64,000 nt of DNA from Hymenobacter profundi (GCF_019334315.1 NZ_JAHWGL010000010.1:1-64000), one strand, 5' to 3'; counted from the stretch's first letter, positions 32,282-42,614 are shown. Program-made: numbers and translations. The notes: generated by a model from the sequence alone, not told the origin.

Positions 32282-34159
32282 ATGAGTGTTCGCTTTTGGC
32301 GCTATTTCCTGTTGATAATAAGTGTGTTGTGCGTAGGAGAGCAGGCTGTGGCTCAAGCGCCCGCGCCTACCCGCCGCGACTCCGTGCGTACCCAGGCCCT
32401 CAGCACCGACACGCGCCAGCTACGGCAGCTCGACTCGCTGCGGCGCCAAAACACCGACCGCCTCGCGCAATTGCAGCAAGAGCTGCTCTCGCTGAAAGGC
32501 CAAGGCCAGGACCGCACCCGCGAGCGGGAGCTGGTGCAAGAGCTACGCACCCTGCAATGGGCCGACTCGCTACGCCACTTGCGCGCCCGCCAGCACATCG
32601 ACTCGCTGAAGCGCCACGCCCGCGGCTACCCCGTAGTGCCGCATGATGATACACTGTTCTACGTGTATACCAAGCTGGGGCCATTTTCGCCGCAGGAGCG
32701 CGCCAATCTCATTGCCGAAAAAGTGCAGCGCTTGGAATCCGACGTGTTCTTCCGGCCCGATTCGCTGCGCCTCTACCCCTCTGAGCAAACCATCGACCTG
32801 ATGTACGGTGCGGTGGTCATCCAGAGCATTTCCGACAACGACGCCCTCTGGCTCGACACCTCCCGCGACTCGCTGGCCGTGCGCTACCGGGCACGTATTG
32901 TGGAGGTGGTAGCGGCCTACAAGCAAGAGCATAGCTTATATAATATACTGAAGGAGATTGGGTTGGCGCTGCTGGTGCTGGTGGTGTTCTACTTCGCCGT
33001 GCGCTTCGTCAATCAGTTCTTCCGCTGGGTACAGCTCAAGCTCATCGACCACGAAACCACGTGGTTCCGGGGTATTAAGCTGGGCACCTACGAGTTATTT
33101 ACGCCCCGCCGCGAGCTGGATGCGGCTCTGCTGCTGGTGAACGTGTTGCGCTGGGTGGTCATCTTCCTGGTAATCTACCTAGTGCTGCCCGTGCTGTTCA
33201 GCATCTTCCCCGGCACCCAGGACGTGGCCGATACGCTGCTGGGCTACGTCATCACGCCCCTGCGCAAAATGCTGCTGGCGCTCTGGAACTACCTGCCCAA
33301 CCTCATCACGATTGTGGTGGTCGTCACGGTGTTCCGGTACATTTTGAAGGGTGTGTATTTCCTGAAAGAGGAAATCCGGCAGGGGCATCTCACCATCCAG
33401 GGGTTCTACCCCGATTGGGCTAATCCTACCTACCAGATTGTGCGGGTGCTCATCTTCGCCTTTCTGCTGGTTGTAATTTTCCCCTACCTACCCGGCTCCG
33501 ACTCGCCTATTTTCAAAGGCGTATCGGTGTTTTTGGGCTTTCTGTTCACATTCGGATCGGCGGGGTCGTTGTCGAACATTGTGGCCGGGCTGGTGCTGAC
33601 GTATATGCGCGCCTATAAGCTAGGCGACCGGGTGAAAATCGGGGACGTGACCGGCGACATCATCGAGAAAAACCTGCTCGTCACGCGCATTCGCACCATC
33701 AAAAACGAGGAAATCACCATCCCGAATTCCTCTATTATGAGCAGCTACACCACCAACTACACCAGCGCCGCGCCTACCCTGGGGCTGGTGCTGCACACCA
33801 CCGTCACCATCGGCTACGACGTGCCGTGGCAGCAGGTGCACCAGTTGCTCATCACGGCCGCACTGCAAGCCGAAGGCATCCTGCCCGAGCCCAAGCCCTT
33901 TGTGCTGCAAACCAGCCTCGACGACTATTACGTGAGCTATCAATTGAACGCCTACACCCGCGAGGCCAGTAAGCAGGCCGTGCTCTACTCGCGTATTCAC
34001 CAGAACATTCAGGACCAGTTCAACGCGGCTGGCGTAGAAATCATGTCGCCGCATTACCGCGCCGTGCGCGACGGCCACCAAACCACCATCCCCACCGACT
34101 ACCTCCCGAAAGACTACGAGGCACCGAAGTTTCGGGTAGAGGGATTGGACGAGAAGTAA
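32282..34159 (+). CDS. MscS-family mechanosensitive ion channel
   Basis: 625 residues. Signal peptide to about residue 25, then a coiled coil rich in Arg/Gln/Leu (about 40-105) that would lie in the periplasm, then five membrane helices between about 220 and 445. The last pore helix is GFLFTFGSAGSLSNIVAGLVLTYMRAY, followed by the beta domain YKLGDRVKIGDVTGDII and IPNSSIMSSYTTNY and the C-terminal cytoplasmic cage. MscS channels open on membrane stretch and release solutes in hypo-osmotic shock. This is a long form with a periplasmic N-terminal domain. The promoter region is shared with the DUF481-like gene. Confidence 0.94.
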   Translation: MSVRFWRYFLLIISVLCVGEQAVAQAPAPTRRDSVRTQALSTDTRQLRQLDSLRRQNTDRLAQLQQELLSLKGQGQDRTRERELVQELRTLQWADSLRHLRARQHIDSLKRHARGYPVVPHDDTLFYVYTKLGPFSPQERANLIAEKVQRLESDVFFRPDSLRLYPSEQTIDLMYGAVVIQSISDNDALWLDTSRDSLAVRYRARIVEVVAAYKQEHSLYNILKEIGLALLVLVVFYFAVRFVNQFFRWVQLKLIDHETTWFRGIKLGTYELFTPRRELDAALLLVNVLRWVVIFLVIYLVLPVLFSIFPGTQDVADTLLGYVITPLRKMLLALWNYLPNLITIVVVVTVFRYILKGVYFLKEEIRQGHLTIQGFYPDWANPTYQIVRVLIFAFLLVVIFPYLPGSDSPIFKGVSVFLGFLFTFGSAGSLSNIVAGLVLTYMRAYKLGDRVKIGDVTGDIIEKNLLVTRIRTIKNEEITIPNSSIMSSYTTNYTSAAPTLGLVLHTTVTIGYDVPWQQVHQLLITAALQAEGILPEPKPFVLQTSLDDYYVSYQLNAYTREASKQAVLYSRIHQNIQDQFNAAGVEIMSPHYRAVRDGHQTTIPTDYLPKDYEAPKFRVEGLDEK

Positions 34160-34279
34160 TAAGAACACGATTAGGCCGTACGCAGCAGGCACCCATGTAA
34201 AAGCTTTTGAAAATAGCTTGGTGCAGAAGAAGATAGTGTAGTTCTTGCGGATTACCCCGCCGTCCTACCTATCTCCTAT

Positions 34280-36955
34280 ATGCACCACGTCTTTCTAAAA
34301 GCCACCCTAGTATCTTGCCTACTTCTGTTGCTGTGCGCCACCAGCCATGCGGGTTCACCAGCAACAATTGCAGGCTTGCAGTGCGAGTACCTGGAGCGCC
34401 CACTTGGCCTTGATGCGCCGCAGCCGCGCTTTACGTGGCGTTTGCTGGATACCCGGCAGGGCGCCCGGCAAACCGCCTACCGCGTGTTGGTCGCTACCGA
34501 TTCGATGGCGCTGGCGCAGGGTAGGGACGCGGTGTGGAACTCGGGCCTGGTGAAATCGGGGGCTACGTTAGTGACGTACGCGGGGGCGACGTTGCAGCCG
34601 TTTACGCGGTATTATTGGCGCGTAGAGGTGAAGGACCAACAGAAGCAGGCGGTTGTCAGCCCCATCACCAGCTTCGAAACCGGGATGCTGAACCAACGCA
34701 ACTGGAAAGGCGCTTGGATAGCCGATGCCCACGACCAGCACACTAGGCCCGCACCCTACTTCCGCAAGGTGTTTCAGGCAAAAAACAGTATTAAATCGGC
34801 GCGGGCGTATGTGGCGGCGGCGGGGTTGTATGAGTTGTCGGTGAACGGCAAACGGGTAGGCGACCATGTGCTGGACCCGCTGTACACGCGCTTCGACCGG
34901 CGCACGCTCTACGTCACCTACGACATCACTCGGCTGCTGCAAACTGGCCAAAATGCCCTAGGCGTGCTGCTCGGCAACGGGTGGTACAACCTGCAATCTA
35001 CGGCCGTGTGGGACTTTGACAAAGCTCCCTGGCGCGCCCGCCCTACCTTCTGTATGGATGTGCGCATCACCTACACCGATGGCCGCGTAGAAACCATCAC
35101 GACCGGCAAGGATTGGAAAACGGCCTTGAGCCCTGTCATCTTCAACAGCATCTACACCGCCGAGCACTACGACGCCCGCCAGGAGCAGCCCGGCTGGAAT
35201 ACGGTGGCGTTCAACGATAAAGCCTGGAAAGAGGTCATCTACCGCTCCGCGCCTTCGGGAAATATCGTGGCGCAGGCCGTGCGGCCCATCCGCAGCACTG
35301 AGGAACTACCGCCCAAGAGCGTGCACCGCCTCAACGACACCACCTACGTGTTCGACCTGGGTAGGAATATTGCGGGCGTAAGTCGTCTCACGACGCAGGG
35401 GGCGGCGGGTACCGTAATTCACCTGAAACACGGCGAGCGGCTCTACCCCAACGGCCACGTCGATATATCAAACATCGACGAGCACTACCGCCCTACGGAT
35501 AAATCGGACCCGTTTCAAACTGATATTTTTATTTTGAGTGGGAAGGGTAGGGAAAGCTTCATGCCGCGCTTCAATTACAAAGGGTTTCAGTATGTGGAGG
35601 TGACGAGCAGCCGCCCGCTGACGCTCACCAAGGAAAGTCTGACGGGCTACTTTCAGCACAGCGACGTGCCAGTGGCGGGCCACATTACCAGCGCCAATCC
35701 TACCCTGGATAAGCTCTGGCAGGCCACCAACGCCTCCTACCTCTCCAACCTGTTTGGCTACCCCACCGACTGCCCCCAGCGCGAGAAAAACGGCTGGACC
35801 GGCGACTCGCACATTGCCCTGGAAACGGGCCTATACAGTTTCGACGGCATTACGGTGTACGAGAAATGGCTGGCCGACTACCGCGACGAGCAGCAGCCCA
35901 ACGGCGTGCTACCCTCCATAGTGCCTACCAACGGCTGGGGCTACGAGTGGGGCAACGGCCCCGACTGGACCAGCAGCGTGGTGCTGATTCCCTGGAACAT
36001 CTATCTGTTCTATGGCGACAGCAAGCTGCTCTCCGACTGCTACGAGAACATGCGTCGCTATGTGGACCACATCACCGAAATCAGCCCTACCCACCTCACC
36101 ACCTGGGGCCTGGGCGACTGGGTGCCCGTCACGGACAAGCCACCCGTGGAGTTCACCTCCACCTGCTACTACTACGCCGATGTGGTGATTATGGCGAAGG
36201 CGGCGCGGCTGTTTGGCAAAACAGCCGATGCGGCCCGGTACGAGGCGTTGGCCGCCGCTATCCAGCAAGCCTTCAACGCGAAATACCTCAACCCGCAAAC
36301 GGGCCTCTACGGCAAAGGCACTCAAACCGAGATGAGCATGCCGCTCTATTGGCACTTGGTGCCCGAAGCCGCCAAAGGGCAGGTGGCCGCCAACCTCGCT
36401 AAACAAGTTGCCACCGACAACTACCACCTGAATGTGGGCTTGTTGGGCCAAAAAGCCATCCTAAATGCGCTCAGCGAAAATGGCTACGCCGACGTGGCTT
36501 ACCGTATAGCGGCCCAGGAGACCTACCCCTCCTGGGGCTGGTGGATCAAGAACGGCGCCACGACGCTGTATGAAAATTGGAACATCCAGGCCAAGCACGA
36601 CATCTCGCTCAACCACATCATGTTCGGTGAAATCGGCGCTTGGCTCTACAAAGGCCTCGGCGGCATCCACCCCGACCCAGCCCAACCTGGCTTCCGCAAC
36701 GTGCTGCTCACTCCGCATTTCGTGCCCAACCTCGCACACTTCGAAGCTAGCCACGAGTCGCCCCAGGGCACCATCCGCTCCGCCTGGACCCATACCGGCC
36801 ATGCCGTACAGTACACCGTGACCGTTCCGCCCAATGCTACGGCTACGCTGCGCTTTCCAGTAGTAGAGGGCTTGCAGCCGTACCGGGAGGGTAGGGCAGT
36901 GAAGAGCGAAGAGGTGGAGTTGGTAGCTGGGAGTTATGTATTCGAGTGGAAGTGA
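34280..36955 (+). CDS. Alpha-L-rhamnosidase (GH78)
   Basis: 891 residues, secreted (signal peptide to about residue 24). Domain order as in the family: fibronectin-like domain (about 30-140), the N-terminal jelly roll (about 145-330), a concanavalin-like domain, the (alpha/alpha)6 barrel from about 470, and a C-terminal sandwich. The catalytic region DCPQREKNGWTGDSH near residue 497 contains the general-acid and general-base carboxylates. It removes terminal alpha-L-rhamnose from plant or bacterial glycans. It converges with the GH76 gene and belongs to the sugar-degradation neighbourhood. Confidence 0.94.
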   Translation: MHHVFLKATLVSCLLLLLCATSHAGSPATIAGLQCEYLERPLGLDAPQPRFTWRLLDTRQGARQTAYRVLVATDSMALAQGRDAVWNSGLVKSGATLVTYAGATLQPFTRYYWRVEVKDQQKQAVVSPITSFETGMLNQRNWKGAWIADAHDQHTRPAPYFRKVFQAKNSIKSARAYVAAAGLYELSVNGKRVGDHVLDPLYTRFDRRTLYVTYDITRLLQTGQNALGVLLGNGWYNLQSTAVWDFDKAPWRARPTFCMDVRITYTDGRVETITTGKDWKTALSPVIFNSIYTAEHYDARQEQPGWNTVAFNDKAWKEVIYRSAPSGNIVAQAVRPIRSTEELPPKSVHRLNDTTYVFDLGRNIAGVSRLTTQGAAGTVIHLKHGERLYPNGHVDISNIDEHYRPTDKSDPFQTDIFILSGKGRESFMPRFNYKGFQYVEVTSSRPLTLTKESLTGYFQHSDVPVAGHITSANPTLDKLWQATNASYLSNLFGYPTDCPQREKNGWTGDSHIALETGLYSFDGITVYEKWLADYRDEQQPNGVLPSIVPTNGWGYEWGNGPDWTSSVVLIPWNIYLFYGDSKLLSDCYENMRRYVDHITEISPTHLTTWGLGDWVPVTDKPPVEFTSTCYYYADVVIMAKAARLFGKTADAARYEALAAAIQQAFNAKYLNPQTGLYGKGTQTEMSMPLYWHLVPEAAKGQVAANLAKQVATDNYHLNVGLLGQKAILNALSENGYADVAYRIAAQETYPSWGWWIKNGATTLYENWNIQAKHDISLNHIMFGEIGAWLYKGLGGIHPDPAQPGFRNVLLTPHFVPNLAHFEASHESPQGTIRSAWTHTGHAVQYTVTVPPNATATLRFPVVEGLQPYREGRAVKSEEVELVAGSYVFEWK

Positions 36956-37028
36956 GCTTGTAGAACTACAAAAAGTTGGGCGTGTACTGCACTTCGTTGT
37001 GCAAGTATTCATGCACCTTCTCGTTGCG

Positions 37029-38495
37029 CTACTTTACTTGTTTCACAAATCGTGTGGTCAGGCGCTGTTCACCTTTGAGCCAGCAAAGGGTATACACGCC
37101 TGGTGCCAGCGCGGAAACATCCAGTCGCTTTGCATAGGAATCAACGAGCATCACCGTTTGCCCCAGCGAGTTAACAACCGTAACTTTTCCTCCTGCTATG
37201 TTTTGGGTGCCTTGTAGCGTGAGGTAGTCCGTTGCAGGGTTAGGGAAGACCCGTAGCTCGTCGGTGCTGGTCGCACGGCGGGCGGTAGCAAGCGGCGTAG
37301 CGGTGGCTTGCGCTACCCGCAAGATGGCCGCTGCCGCACAGGCTTGGCCCATCATCTGGATGGAAGCGGGGGAGATGTAGCGGCGGTCCAGGTTCCAGGT
37401 GCCATCCGCATCGTTGTAGGAGCCGGGGTAGTAGCCTAGCTGGTCGCGGCCGTACTCTATCAGGTAGTCCACTATGTTTTGGGCCGCGGCGAGCCACTTT
37501 GGGTTGTGGTCTACGTCGTAAAAATCCACCAGCATTTCTACGATGTCGCTGCCGCCCCAGAAGGAGATTTCGCTTACCCCCTTGCCCGGCGTGTACCATT
37601 GCTTCAAGCAGGCATCGGCCATAACTCTCGCGTCGTCGAGGTAGCGTATGCTGCCCGTTAGCTGGTAGAGTTTGAGGGCTAATTGAATGTTGGGCGTGGT
37701 TTGGTAGGCGCGGTAGCCCGCCCCGTTTTCGCCGTGCCCTACCAGGCTCCAGCTGCCGTTGGCGTAAAAGGAATACTGATTCAGCAGGTTTGTATTGCCA
37801 TCACGCAACTTCCAGCTTACATCATTGATGAGGTCGTAGTAGCGTTTGGCTATGGTCAGGTAGGTAGGGTCGGAGCTATTTTTGGCGATTAGCGCGCAGT
37901 GGAGTGCCGGCAAAATGGTGGCCTGCGAGTAGAACTTACCCCACCCCAGCTCTGCTTCTTTTTGCGGAACACCCCAGTTCGCATCGCGCGCGTTCAAGCA
38001 GTAATTGAGGCCAATCAGGGAGCGGTCGTAGAGGCCGCTTTCGGTGGGCAGCACCTGCTGGTAGGCGTCCATCAGCGCCAGCCCTATAATGGCGTTGTCA
38101 TCGTACAGCGGATCGGCGCCGGGCACAATATCGGAGGCGTATTTGCCGTGTTGCTGATATTGGTCGAGGGCATAGGCGTAGGACTTGAGCCGCGCCGTAT
38201 ACTTCGCTGGATTCACCAATGCCCCATAGCGCAGCGCCCGCAGCATATGCGACGCAGGCCACACGTAGCTCGCGCCGCCGCGCTCCACAAGTATGTTTTC
38301 GTTGGCATCAATCTGCTCCACGTACAACTGCTTGCTGGCGTTGTAGAACTTGGTATTGAGCTTATCCAGAATAGCCTCGCCCGCCACTTGGTATTTGTTT
38401 TGGCCAAAGGCGGTAGGGACGAGCAACAGGCAGCAGGCTGTTAAAAGCAAACCAATGCGCTGCTTCCCGGAAAGCACAGCAGAAAAGTTCAGCAT
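37029..38495 (-). CDS. GH76-like alpha-1,6-mannanase with type IX secretion signal
   Basis: 488 residues. Signal peptide to about residue 31; (alpha/alpha)6 barrel to about 400 with the GH76 catalytic pair Asp132-Asp133 in YDDNAIIGLALMDAY; and a C-terminal type A sorting domain (about 415-488) with the classical VFPNPATDYLTL strand and CWLKGEQRLTTRFVKQ end. It is exported through the Sec pathway and then the type IX system to the cell surface. GH76 enzymes cut alpha-1,6-mannan of yeast cell walls and related glycans. Confidence 0.92.
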   Translation of the reverse strand: MLNFSAVLSGKQRIGLLLTACCLLLVPTAFGQNKYQVAGEAILDKLNTKFYNASKQLYVEQIDANENILVERGGASYVWPASHMLRALRYGALVNPAKYTARLKSYAYALDQYQQHGKYASDIVPGADPLYDDNAIIGLALMDAYQQVLPTESGLYDRSLIGLNYCLNARDANWGVPQKEAELGWGKFYSQATILPALHCALIAKNSSDPTYLTIAKRYYDLINDVSWKLRDGNTNLLNQYSFYANGSWSLVGHGENGAGYRAYQTTPNIQLALKLYQLTGSIRYLDDARVMADACLKQWYTPGKGVSEISFWGGSDIVEMLVDFYDVDHNPKWLAAAQNIVDYLIEYGRDQLGYYPGSYNDADGTWNLDRRYISPASIQMMGQACAAAAILRVAQATATPLATARRATSTDELRVFPNPATDYLTLQGTQNIAGGKVTVVNSLGQTVMLVDSYAKRLDVSALAPGVYTLCWLKGEQRLTTRFVKQVK

Positions 38496-38789
38496 AATCC
38501 GTTGGAGATAAGTAGGATAGTTAGCAGTCTTTAATCTGCTTATGATTGTAATATATGCAATTGAAATTTATTTTGATTGTTTTAAATATAAACGAGCGTT
38601 TTTAGTATAGTGTTTTCTATATGAATTCTCGAATCAAGGGTTATTTGCATTCATAGCTACTTATATCAGGTTTATGAATTATGAGACCCAAAGCTAAATA
38701 TCTCGGCTGATGGGTAGGACGTTACACGAAACTGCCCCGTAGCCCGGAGCTTTAGCCATAGGACGTATGGTTCACAGAACTACTATGAA
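38496..38789. other. AT-rich intergenic stretch upstream of the GH76 gene
   Basis: About 290 bp with low GC content and no coding sequence. CAAAGCTA at 38689-38696 is an exact minus-strand TAnnTTTG box, but it lacks a well-spaced -33 element and is 194 bp from the GH76 start. Confidence 0.45.
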
Positions 38790-38830
38790 AGAAGAAGCCC
38801 CAGCAGGTACATGCTACTGGGGCTTCTTCT
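38790..38830 (-). terminator. Hairpin after the transketolase C-terminal subunit gene
   Basis: AGAAGAAGCCCCAG (38790-38803) pairs with CTGGGGCTTCTTCT (38817-38830), lying 20 bp beyond the stop codon at 38851. A short T-run is present on either strand. Confidence 0.8.
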
Positions 38831-38850
38831 GTTTTAATATCTCAACAATT

Positions 38851-39807
38851 CTACTTCCGGCGGGCCATTACTTTTTCAACGGCGGCTACAATAGCCGCTT
38901 CGTTAAGGCCGTATTTTTCCATCAACTGATCAGGAGTGCCGCTTTCGCCGAAGGAGTCGTTTACGCCGACCATCTCCAGGGGTAGGGGCTCTTCGCGGGC
39001 CAGTAGCTGGGCCACGCTGTCGCCGAGGCCGCCGTTGAGCTGGTGCTCCTCGGCCGTTACGACGCAGCGCGTTTTGCGCACCGAGTTCAGGATGGCTTCC
39101 GCATCTAGTGGCTTGATGGTGTGGATGTTGATGATTTCGGCATTGATGCCTTTCTCCGCCAATAGCTTACCGGCCAGAATGGCCTTCCATACCAAGTGGC
39201 CCGTGGCGAAGATGCTCACGTCGGTGCCTTCGTTTAGCACCACGGCTTTGCCAATGATAAACTCCTGGTCGGCGGGGGTGAATACCGGCACCACGGGGCG
39301 ACCAAAGCGCAGGTACACCGGGCCTTCGTGGTCGGCAATGGCGATGGTGGCGGCTTTGGTTTGGTTGTAGTCGCAGGGGTTGATAACGGTCATGTGCGGC
39401 AGCATCTTCATCATGCCGATATCCTCCAAGATCTGGTGGGTAGCACCATCTTCGCCCAGCGTCAGGCCCGCGTGCGACGCGCAGATTTTTACGTTTTTCT
39501 GCGAATACGCAATGCTCTGGCGAATCTGGTCGTACACGCGGCCCGTGGAGAAGTTGGCAAACGTGCCCGTGAAAGGAATCTTGCCGCCGATGGTGAGACC
39601 AGCAGCCAAGCCCATCATGTTGGCCTCCGCAATGCCTACCTGGAAGAAACGCTCGGGATTGTCCTTGATGAAGGCATCCATTTTCAGTGAGCCTACCAAG
39701 TCGGCGCATAGGGCCACTACGTTGGGGTTGGTTTTACCGAGTTCTTGTAGGCCGGCGCCAAAGCCCGAGCGGGTATCTTTTGATTCGGAGTAGGGAAAGT
39801 CTTTCAT
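38851..39807 (-). CDS. Transketolase C-terminal subunit (Pyr and C domains)
   Basis: 318 residues with the pyrimidine-binding domain (about 1-175) and the C domain (about 190-318). Visible features are the Glu that activates thiamine in VGIAEANMMGLAAGL, SHAGLTLGEDGATHQ, and TAEEHQLNGGLG. Together with the N-terminal subunit at 41524-42411 it makes a two-chain transketolase moving two-carbon units in the pentose phosphate pathway. In most split transketolases the two genes are adjacent; here a vWA gene and a palindrome lie between them. Confidence 0.93.
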   Translation of the reverse strand: MKDFPYSESKDTRSGFGAGLQELGKTNPNVVALCADLVGSLKMDAFIKDNPERFFQVGIAEANMMGLAAGLTIGGKIPFTGTFANFSTGRVYDQIRQSIAYSQKNVKICASHAGLTLGEDGATHQILEDIGMMKMLPHMTVINPCDYNQTKAATIAIADHEGPVYLRFGRPVVPVFTPADQEFIIGKAVVLNEGTDVSIFATGHLVWKAILAGKLLAEKGINAEIINIHTIKPLDAEAILNSVRKTRCVVTAEEHQLNGGLGDSVAQLLAREEPLPLEMVGVNDSFGESGTPDQLMEKYGLNEAAIVAAVEKVMARRK

Positions 39808-39846
39808 GTATTGTGTAGGAGAAGTGTAGAGAGTAAAAGCGGTGGT

Positions 39847-39965
39847 CCTCTTTGTCTGTCATCCTGAGCGCAGCGAAGGACCTTCTCACGTTAGAATTAC
39901 TACAGAACGATTTCGTTCAGACGTGAGAAGGTCCTTCGCTGCGCTCAGGATGACAGACGAAGAGG
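39847..39965. repeat. Palindromic intergenic element, copy 4
   Basis: CCTCTTTGTCTGTCATCCTG... from 39847 pairs with the complement ending GACGAAGAGG at 39965. The loop region (ACGATTTCGTT) differs from the other copies. Confidence 0.92.
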
Positions 39966-39980
39966 ATAGATTTAGGTATG

Positions 39981-41375
39981 TCATTTCCCAAAAATGCTAA
40001 CCGAGGTGACCTGCCCCGAGCGAATGGAAAAATTGCGCGTGTCGGTAAACTTGCTACCCAGCGCGTTGGCCGAGCGGAACACCAAGCGGTAGTTGCCCGG
40101 CTGCATGGGTAGGTTGAGCCTGCTGCTGCCACCGTTAGGGAGGGTGTATACCCACGTTTGCGAGTCGTCCGGGTTTACCTGGTAGATGCTACCGTAGCCT
40201 TTCAGGTCTGACACGATATTGAGCGTGCCGGGCGCCTCATACGTCACGGCCGTTTCTTGGCCCTGCTTCACCGTGATGCGACGCACTAAGCGGGGTAGGG
40301 TAAGTAGCTCCACCTCGTAGTTGCCGGCCAGCAGCTTTTGCTTTGCGCCGAAGGGTAGGGCCACCACCGTGGCCGCGCTGCCCTGCGCCCGCACCACGGC
40401 TTGCACCGTGCCGTAGGGATTGGGCGTGAGCGACGGATTGCGGAGCGCCAGCGTGCCCTGGGGCGTTTTGTAGGTCAGCACGTTGGCCTTGCCGGGCCGG
40501 ATGGGTAGGTTGCGCTGCACCACAGGCGGTACGGTATTTATCACCAGGTCGTAGCTCTGCAAGGCGTCCACGTCCAGCACGTCGGGCTTGCCCTGGGCGT
40601 TGCGGTAGTGCACGTAGTTGTACTCCGGCTGCTCGGTCACGTTATTGAGAAACGTGAGGTTGACGTTGCTTTCCGTCGGCCTACCCTGCTCATCGGTGAG
40701 GTTTACGGCCACGGTGGTTTTGCTCAGGGTTTGGGCAATCACATCGTTGAGCACCGTGCGAAAGGTGCCCACATCGGCCGCGTTGTAGTATTGGCCCAGG
40801 CATTCCAGCTGCCGGCCAAACTCCTTTTCAGCCCCAATGCCAATCACAAACGGCTTCAGGAACACCCGCTTGCGCTGCAACGCCAGCGCCGTAGCGCAGG
40901 GGTCGCCCTTGCAGGATTCGAGGCCGTCGGTGATAAGAATGAGCACGTTGCGGGAGTTGGGGTCGGTGGGGAAGTCCTGGGCTGACTGTTGCAGAGAGTA
41001 GGTAATGGGCGTGTTGCCCTTGCCTTCGATGGTCTTGAGTTTCTCGCGAATGGCGCGGGCATTTTTGCTGGCAAACGGCACTTCCAGCCGCGAGTCCTCG
41101 CAGTTGTTCTCCTTTGCCAGGTGCTGATGGCCGTACACACGCAACGCCAACTGCAAGTTGGGGTAGGTATCCAGTGAATCGGCCATACGGGCGAGCAGGC
41201 GCTTAGCGACGTCCATACGCGGGCCGCCTTCCCACGGCGCATTCATCGAGCCCGAGGCATCGAGCAGGAACAGAATGCGCGTAGTGCGGGGCTTTGTGTC
41301 CTGGGCACGTAGGGGGGCTGCGAGTAGTAGGAAGCTACCCAACAGAACTCCACATACGCGTCCTAGTGTCAGCAT
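39981..41375 (-). CDS. Secreted vWA-domain protein
   Basis: 464 residues. The signal peptide ends near residue 24 (PLRAQ). A vWA domain (about 32-225) has an intact MIDAS motif DASGSM (Asp39, Ser41, Ser43) and a later ITDGLES strand. The rest is beta-rich, with repeated segments such as LLAGNYEVELLTLPRLVRRITVKQGQE and MQPGNYRLVFRS, resembling stacked transthyretin-like sandwich domains. Family functions range from adhesion to metal-dependent assembly; no specific role can be named. Its place between two halves of transketolase is odd and probably an insertion. Confidence 0.82.
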   Translation of the reverse strand: MLTLGRVCGVLLGSFLLLAAPLRAQDTKPRTTRILFLLDASGSMNAPWEGGPRMDVAKRLLARMADSLDTYPNLQLALRVYGHQHLAKENNCEDSRLEVPFASKNARAIREKLKTIEGKGNTPITYSLQQSAQDFPTDPNSRNVLILITDGLESCKGDPCATALALQRKRVFLKPFVIGIGAEKEFGRQLECLGQYYNAADVGTFRTVLNDVIAQTLSKTTVAVNLTDEQGRPTESNVNLTFLNNVTEQPEYNYVHYRNAQGKPDVLDVDALQSYDLVINTVPPVVQRNLPIRPGKANVLTYKTPQGTLALRNPSLTPNPYGTVQAVVRAQGSAATVVALPFGAKQKLLAGNYEVELLTLPRLVRRITVKQGQETAVTYEAPGTLNIVSDLKGYGSIYQVNPDDSQTWVYTLPNGGSSRLNLPMQPGNYRLVFRSANALGSKFTDTRNFSIRSGQVTSVSIFGK

Positions 41376-41523
41376 ACGGCAAACCTCACCCCCGGCCCCC
41401 TCTCCTCGGGGAGAGGGAGAGCCAGACGTTTTTGTTGATGATGAGCTACTGCCATATCATCTGTGCAGCAACCACAATCGGCTACAAAATTCGATGAATC
41501 CGGCTAATCCGAAAAGTCCGTGA

Positions 41524-42411
41524 TTAGTAGTCGCTAGCTTCTTCTACTAGCAACTGCTGCAAGGCTTTCTCCAACTGTTCGTCGTTGGGTGCGGTGCCGT
41601 GCCACTTGTGCGTGCCCATCATATAATCTACGCCGAAGCCCATTTGGGTGTCCATTAGGAACATTACGGGCTTGCCGTTGCCTAGCAGCGACTTCGCTTC
41701 TTCCAGGGCCGGCAGCAAGGTTTCAAACTGGTTGCCGTCGGCTTCCAGCACTTGCCAGCCAAAGGCTTCAAACTTGGCGCGTAGGTCACCCAGGCCGCCT
41801 ATTTTCTCGGTAGGGCCGTCAATCTGCTGACCGTTGCGGTCTACAATGGCAATTAGGTTGTCTACTTTATGATGCGGAGCGTAGAGAGCAGCTTCCCACA
41901 CCTGGCCTTCTTCCAGCTCGCCGTCACCCATGAGCACGTACACGGTGCGGTCGTCGTTGTTCAGCTTCTTGGCTTGGGCCGCGCCCGTAGCCACACTCAG
42001 GCCCTGGCCCAGCGAGCCGCTGGCAATCCGAATGCCGGGCAGGTGCTCAGCCGTAGTAGGGTGGCCCTGCAAGCGCGAATCGAGTTTGCGGAAGGTGTTC
42101 AGCTCACTTACCGGAAAGTAGCCCGAGCGGGCCAGCACCGAGTAGAGGGTAGCCGAAATGTGGCCGTTCGACAGGAAAAACAGGTCTTCGCCGATGCCGT
42201 CCATCGAGAACTCGGGGTTGTGCTTCATCACTTTGAAGTACAGGGCCACCAGCAAATCGGTGCAGCCCAGCGAGCCGCCGGGGTGACCTGAGCTAACGGC
42301 GTGCACCATGCGCACGATGTCGCGCCGCACCTGCGCGGCAATCTGCTTGAGTTGGGGAACGGATTTGGGTTCCAGAGAAATCGGGGGCGCGGGGGCAATC
42401 GGCTGCGTCAT
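41524..42411 (-). CDS. Transketolase N-terminal subunit (thiamine-diphosphate domain)
   Basis: 295 residues carrying the PP domain of transketolase. The thiamine-diphosphate motif runs from GDGELEEGQVWEA to NLIAIVDRN. Other family segments are SSGHPGGSLGCTDLL, LSNGHISATLYSVLA, and GHPTTAEHLPGI. It needs the C-terminal subunit (38851-39807) for activity. Same strand; transcription would run through the vWA gene to reach it. Confidence 0.94.
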   Translation of the reverse strand: MTQPIAPAPPISLEPKSVPQLKQIAAQVRRDIVRMVHAVSSGHPGGSLGCTDLLVALYFKVMKHNPEFSMDGIGEDLFFLSNGHISATLYSVLARSGYFPVSELNTFRKLDSRLQGHPTTAEHLPGIRIASGSLGQGLSVATGAAQAKKLNNDDRTVYVLMGDGELEEGQVWEAALYAPHHKVDNLIAIVDRNGQQIDGPTEKIGGLGDLRAKFEAFGWQVLEADGNQFETLLPALEEAKSLLGNGKPVMFLMDTQMGFGVDYMMGTHKWHGTAPNDEQLEKALQQLLVEEASDY

Positions 42412-42614
42412 TATTACGTGAGAGTAGGTATGACGGTAAAGGTAGCAAGGATTGCCACACTCCCAAATTTTCAGATTGCTTTGCTGCTAATACGGTCAAA
42501 TAATGCCGATTTTAGGCCGCTAATGCTGTTTTTGATAACACAATCGTTTGTGATAGCAAATTAGCAATCTTTGGATGCTATAGGACGTGAGAAGTTTGCC
42601 CCTGTGAGTTCAGC

